Assembly: GCA_021904315.1 (NCBI GenBank)
Contig: CM038919.1
Coordinates: forward strand, 19,151,666-19,215,665
From: Sphagnum magellanicum
Taxonomy: Eukaryota > Streptophyta > Sphagnopsida > Sphagnales > Sphagnaceae
Direction of reading: 5' to 3'
DNA: 64,000 nucleotides
Shown here: positions 61,313 to 64,000 of the stretch, one piece after another
Layout: each line of letters begins with the position of its first letter
Position numbering within the stretch: position 1 is the stretch's first letter
Position numbers and translations under genes: made by a program
Notes under the pieces: model-generated
Told to the model about the DNA's origin: nothing
The model's input: the letters and a program-made list of their open reading frames with translations, nothing else
Database searches by the model: none

Positions 61313-62489
61313 AAGAACCAGATCTGAGTTGGAAATGTGAAGAACTAGGCCGAAGGTTCTATCAAATTTTAAAAGTATACTTGAAGGTTCTAATAACTTC
61401 TAAGGTTCAAGCTTAATAACTAGTACTGACCAAACAGTCATTTAAAGACGGAACTAGTGATTAATTATTCAATTTCAAACCTTAATAATAATGTGTACCA
61501 AGCTTTGGAGTGGATCCTTGCCCATTAAAATTGTGAATGGACATTAGTAATAAAAAGAAATCAAATGTGGTTTAATAACAACAAATACTTTAGCCTGAAA
61601 TTGGATGTGTATGTGCAATTAAATACTTTGGTATGGGTCAATAGTAATTCAATGCTCAGGACAAATAATCAGAGAGAATTCAGATCTCTAAATATATGCC
61701 CTAAATGTCTCAAGTGGTTTGCAATTAGGGATGAATTGTGAGTGACATTCTTTTTTTATTATTTGCATTTAGAAGAGTTGAATGTGCTAAACTCATTCAT
61801 GTTGACTAAAGATCATCAAACAAGAAAACCTGTTCAAATGCACAAAAATCTTTTTTCACCTAAGAAAATCGGTCCAATAAATATTCATTAAAACACAATC
61901 AACATGTCTGCTCATGAATCAGCATTTTTGTGCGTGGAGAATTTTTCTCATTCGGTAGTATTTTTTCAAAAGAAAAATTTGTCAAATATTCTCTTTTCTC
62001 CCTAAAAAAAACCTAAAAAATTGCCATGTTTCTAAACATTGTTCAAGCCAGTAGAAAAAATATAAAATAATTTTAATAAATATTTATTTTCTATAGTCAA
62101 ACATGGCTAAATCTCCTTGTGAATTATCGCTAATGTGACAACATCACAAAGCTTTGCCAGTGATTTCCTCCGCTTATGAAACGTCTTTAACACATGTGAG
62201 GTCGAGAGCAAAAAAAAAAAATTTCTGTGAGTGAGTTATGGTTCTAAAAGGTGTCCAATGTTACAATTCCATGCAATAATGAAAGTCCACTTCATTGCTT
62301 ACTGATAAGGTCCTTTGCTTTTAAATCATTGAAAGAAATGTAGTCCTCTTTGGGGGCCTGGGGAGGGAGGCGCCATTAAATTTGGGGCATTAAATGCTTT
62401 CACTTGAATTGATGTGGGGGCGCAGGCAGGTAGGCTAGGTCCCTAGGGGATGTCCCATGTGTGGGACAGGGTATGGAAAGTCACAGTGT
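61313..62489. other. Intergenic DNA without a gene
   Basis: AT-rich with no long open frame. A more GC-rich pocket lies at 62345-62475, including the short palindrome-like tgtcccatgtgtgggaca. Confidence 0.55.
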
Positions 62490-62880
62490 TGTTTTTAAGG
62501 ATTTTGTGATGTAGCCAAAGTGGCGATCATTAAATAATTTAGCCTAATTTGGCTACATACCTGCTAGATATGAAAGTAGAAAATACAATAAAATCTTTCT
62601 ATGTTTCTGGCTACCTACTAGAACTTATCATTAAAATCTGACGATTTGGATTTTATTTTTTTTCAAATCTGGCGAATTTGGGAGCTTTTTTCCATTGAAA
62701 AATCCTTTGTAGAGGTCAAAATTATATTTTTCAGGTCAAAATTTGGCTAAAATTAGCCAGATACAGTGAAGAGGTGTATGGTCAGGTGACAGCACCAACC
62801 AGTGCACCATCCATTGGATGCTGGTTATGGCTCAGTTATGGATGAACCTCAACCGAGTTAAATCTCTGGTCTCGACTTGG
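62490..62880 (+). repeat. Palindrome-centred repeat copy and adjacent SINE-like segment
   Basis: At 62490-62650 lie tgatgtagcc, ggcgatcatt, tttagcctaatttggctac and ctacctactagaac, in the same order as 52385-52520. At 62775-62880, accagtgcaccatccattgg and ggtctcgacttggtgaccca resemble the SINE-like segments elsewhere in the window. Confidence 0.6.
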
Positions 62881-63075
62881 TGACCCATTCCCTAGGAAGT
62901 AGGTCCTATACATAGGTAAATAGGTAGGAAAATGGGCCATTACTAGGTAGTGAAAACAATCCTTACACTAAGATAATGGCTGTTTTCACTACCTACCTAC
63001 CTAAGATAGGTAGGTCGATGAGTGAACATTTAAGAACTCAAAGGAAGTTGAATCTTGACACATTGGTCCTTTCAA

Positions 63076-63595
63076 AGCTTAAAGAACATTTGTAACTTTT
63101 CACCTAGCACTTTCAATGTCACAAAAATTGCTCAATTTGATAAAAGAATGAGAAAGATATTGGGTATTTGATGTAAAAGGATTCAATGTTGAGTGATGGA
63201 TGAATTTTAAAAACTTAAAAAGTTCGAGCTTAAAATCTTTGATTGATGCATCTTTGCTTTCTAAATACAAAGAAGAAGAATGTCAAGCTCTTGTTTGCAC
63301 ATCCATCAGGGTTTTAATAACTTATAATGAACTAAAAATGAAAAAGATATGGAGCTGAAACTAGGTATGGGTCTAAACTTATTTTTCAATTGTTTTGAAA
63401 TAAATTATCTCTCACTCTCGTCCTGTGTTTTATGCATTTATCCTTTACTTTTTGGTGTTCAAAGAACATTTTAGCCCTCCAGATTAAAGTCTTCAATGAC
63501 ACAAAAAAATCACTCAATTTGGTTAAAGAATGAGAAAAATATTGAAAAATGTTCAATGATAAGTACATGTTCGGTGATGGGCGATTCTACTTTAT
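63076..63595 (+). repeat. Direct repeat pair, units of about 130 bases
   Basis: 63076-63205 and 63460-63590 share ttcaaagaacatt, caatg-acacaaaaa, tcaatttg, aagaatgagaaa-atatt and gatggatga/gatgggcga in the same order. Confidence 0.75.
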
Positions 63596-63599
63596 TAAC

Positions 63600-64000
63600 A
63601 ACCCAGTTTGCCAGAGCAGATTGTTAGAGGTAGGTGAAATAAAAACAGCAACTGAGCTAACCACCATGGTTAGCTAGGGAACTGAAACCCGACAGAAAAC
63701 TGTTTTTCCTGACCAGTTACCATCCATCCTTGTATGGTACGCTGAGTGGGTACCGTCTGGGTGTCACTTGGTAATTGATCATGACTCAAAAGAAGTTTTC
63801 ATCCAAACGAAATCTGCAGGATACTTTCCAGTCAAAAAGAGAATGAATATCATCGAAGTATCGTGTTTCGTCCACTCGCCTGCACCTTGGTCGTTGGATG
63901 AAAGCTCCTCGTCTCCTTGCCGCTGCTTGCTTGCTTGGCCGTTTCCTTTCCCCGTGTGGTGTGTCTGTTTTGCGTCCTCGCGCTTTTGTGTATGTGTGTG
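63600..64000. other. Window end with rising GC content
   Basis: From about 63840 the sequence loses its AT bias and becomes C/T-rich, as it does upstream of the genes in this window. It may be the upstream region or 5' leader of a plus-strand gene starting beyond the window. No start codon with a convincing frame is visible. Confidence 0.3.

Noticed and set aside
1..64000. CRISPR arrays, operons, bacterial insertion sequences or phage genes
   Set aside because: The genes are spliced plant genes; repeats are eukaryotic satellites and transposon relics, with no spacer-repeat pattern.

Overview
This is nuclear DNA from a land plant. Six protein-coding genes with many introns can be read as spliced models. 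Their products are all housekeeping or organelle proteins whose closest relatives are in plants: TONNEAU1, the chloroplast senescence-associated protein AAF, VPS51, a GCK-domain protein, ALDH22A1 and a plastid-type adenylate kinase. Almost all introns are GT-AG and about 70-950 bases long, and the intergenic DNA is very AT-rich. A seed-free plant such as a bryophyte would fit, but I cannot fix the species from the sequence.

Layout. 1-4100: a decayed hAT-type transposase on the minus strand and its flanks. 5.2-9.84 kb: TON1 (minus). 9.85-11.75 kb: a divergent promoter region full of short repeats. 11.75-15.81 kb: AAF (plus). 17.1-25.7 kb: VPS51 (minus, 20 exons). 25.89-28.19 kb: a 2.3-kb inverted repeat. 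28.25-28.6 kb: a small tandem array. 29.26-30.31 kb: GCK-domain gene (plus). 31-37 kb: repeats, made of a minisatellite, three homologous LTR-like units and a broken Myb/SANT-like gene. 37.85-44.32 kb: ALDH22A1 (plus, 14 exons). 44.3-49.0 kb: a second hAT relic and a possible tRNA-derived repeat. 49.02-51.58 kb: chloroplast adenylate kinase (minus, 7 exons). 51.6-64 kb: no gene found; AT-rich DNA with tandem arrays, tetranucleotide repeats and dispersed repeats.

The genes do not form a pathway. TON1 organises cortical microtubules, VPS51 serves endosome-to-Golgi tethering, ALDH22A1 is a membrane-anchored aldehyde dehydrogenase, and AAF and the adenylate kinase act in plastids. Exon joins were checked by reading-frame phase, and most exon lengths agree exactly with the translated segments.

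I see no new multi-gene system. The most unusual things are structural: a tandem triplication of the ALDH22A1 exon 1/intron 1 boundary; a long inverted repeat next to VPS51 whose loop shares a segment with the ALDH22A1 upstream region; a dispersed repeat family built around a TAGCCAAATTTGGCTA palindrome; introns that need GC donors; and a tandem array in which each unit carries a 5' splice-site-like sequence.
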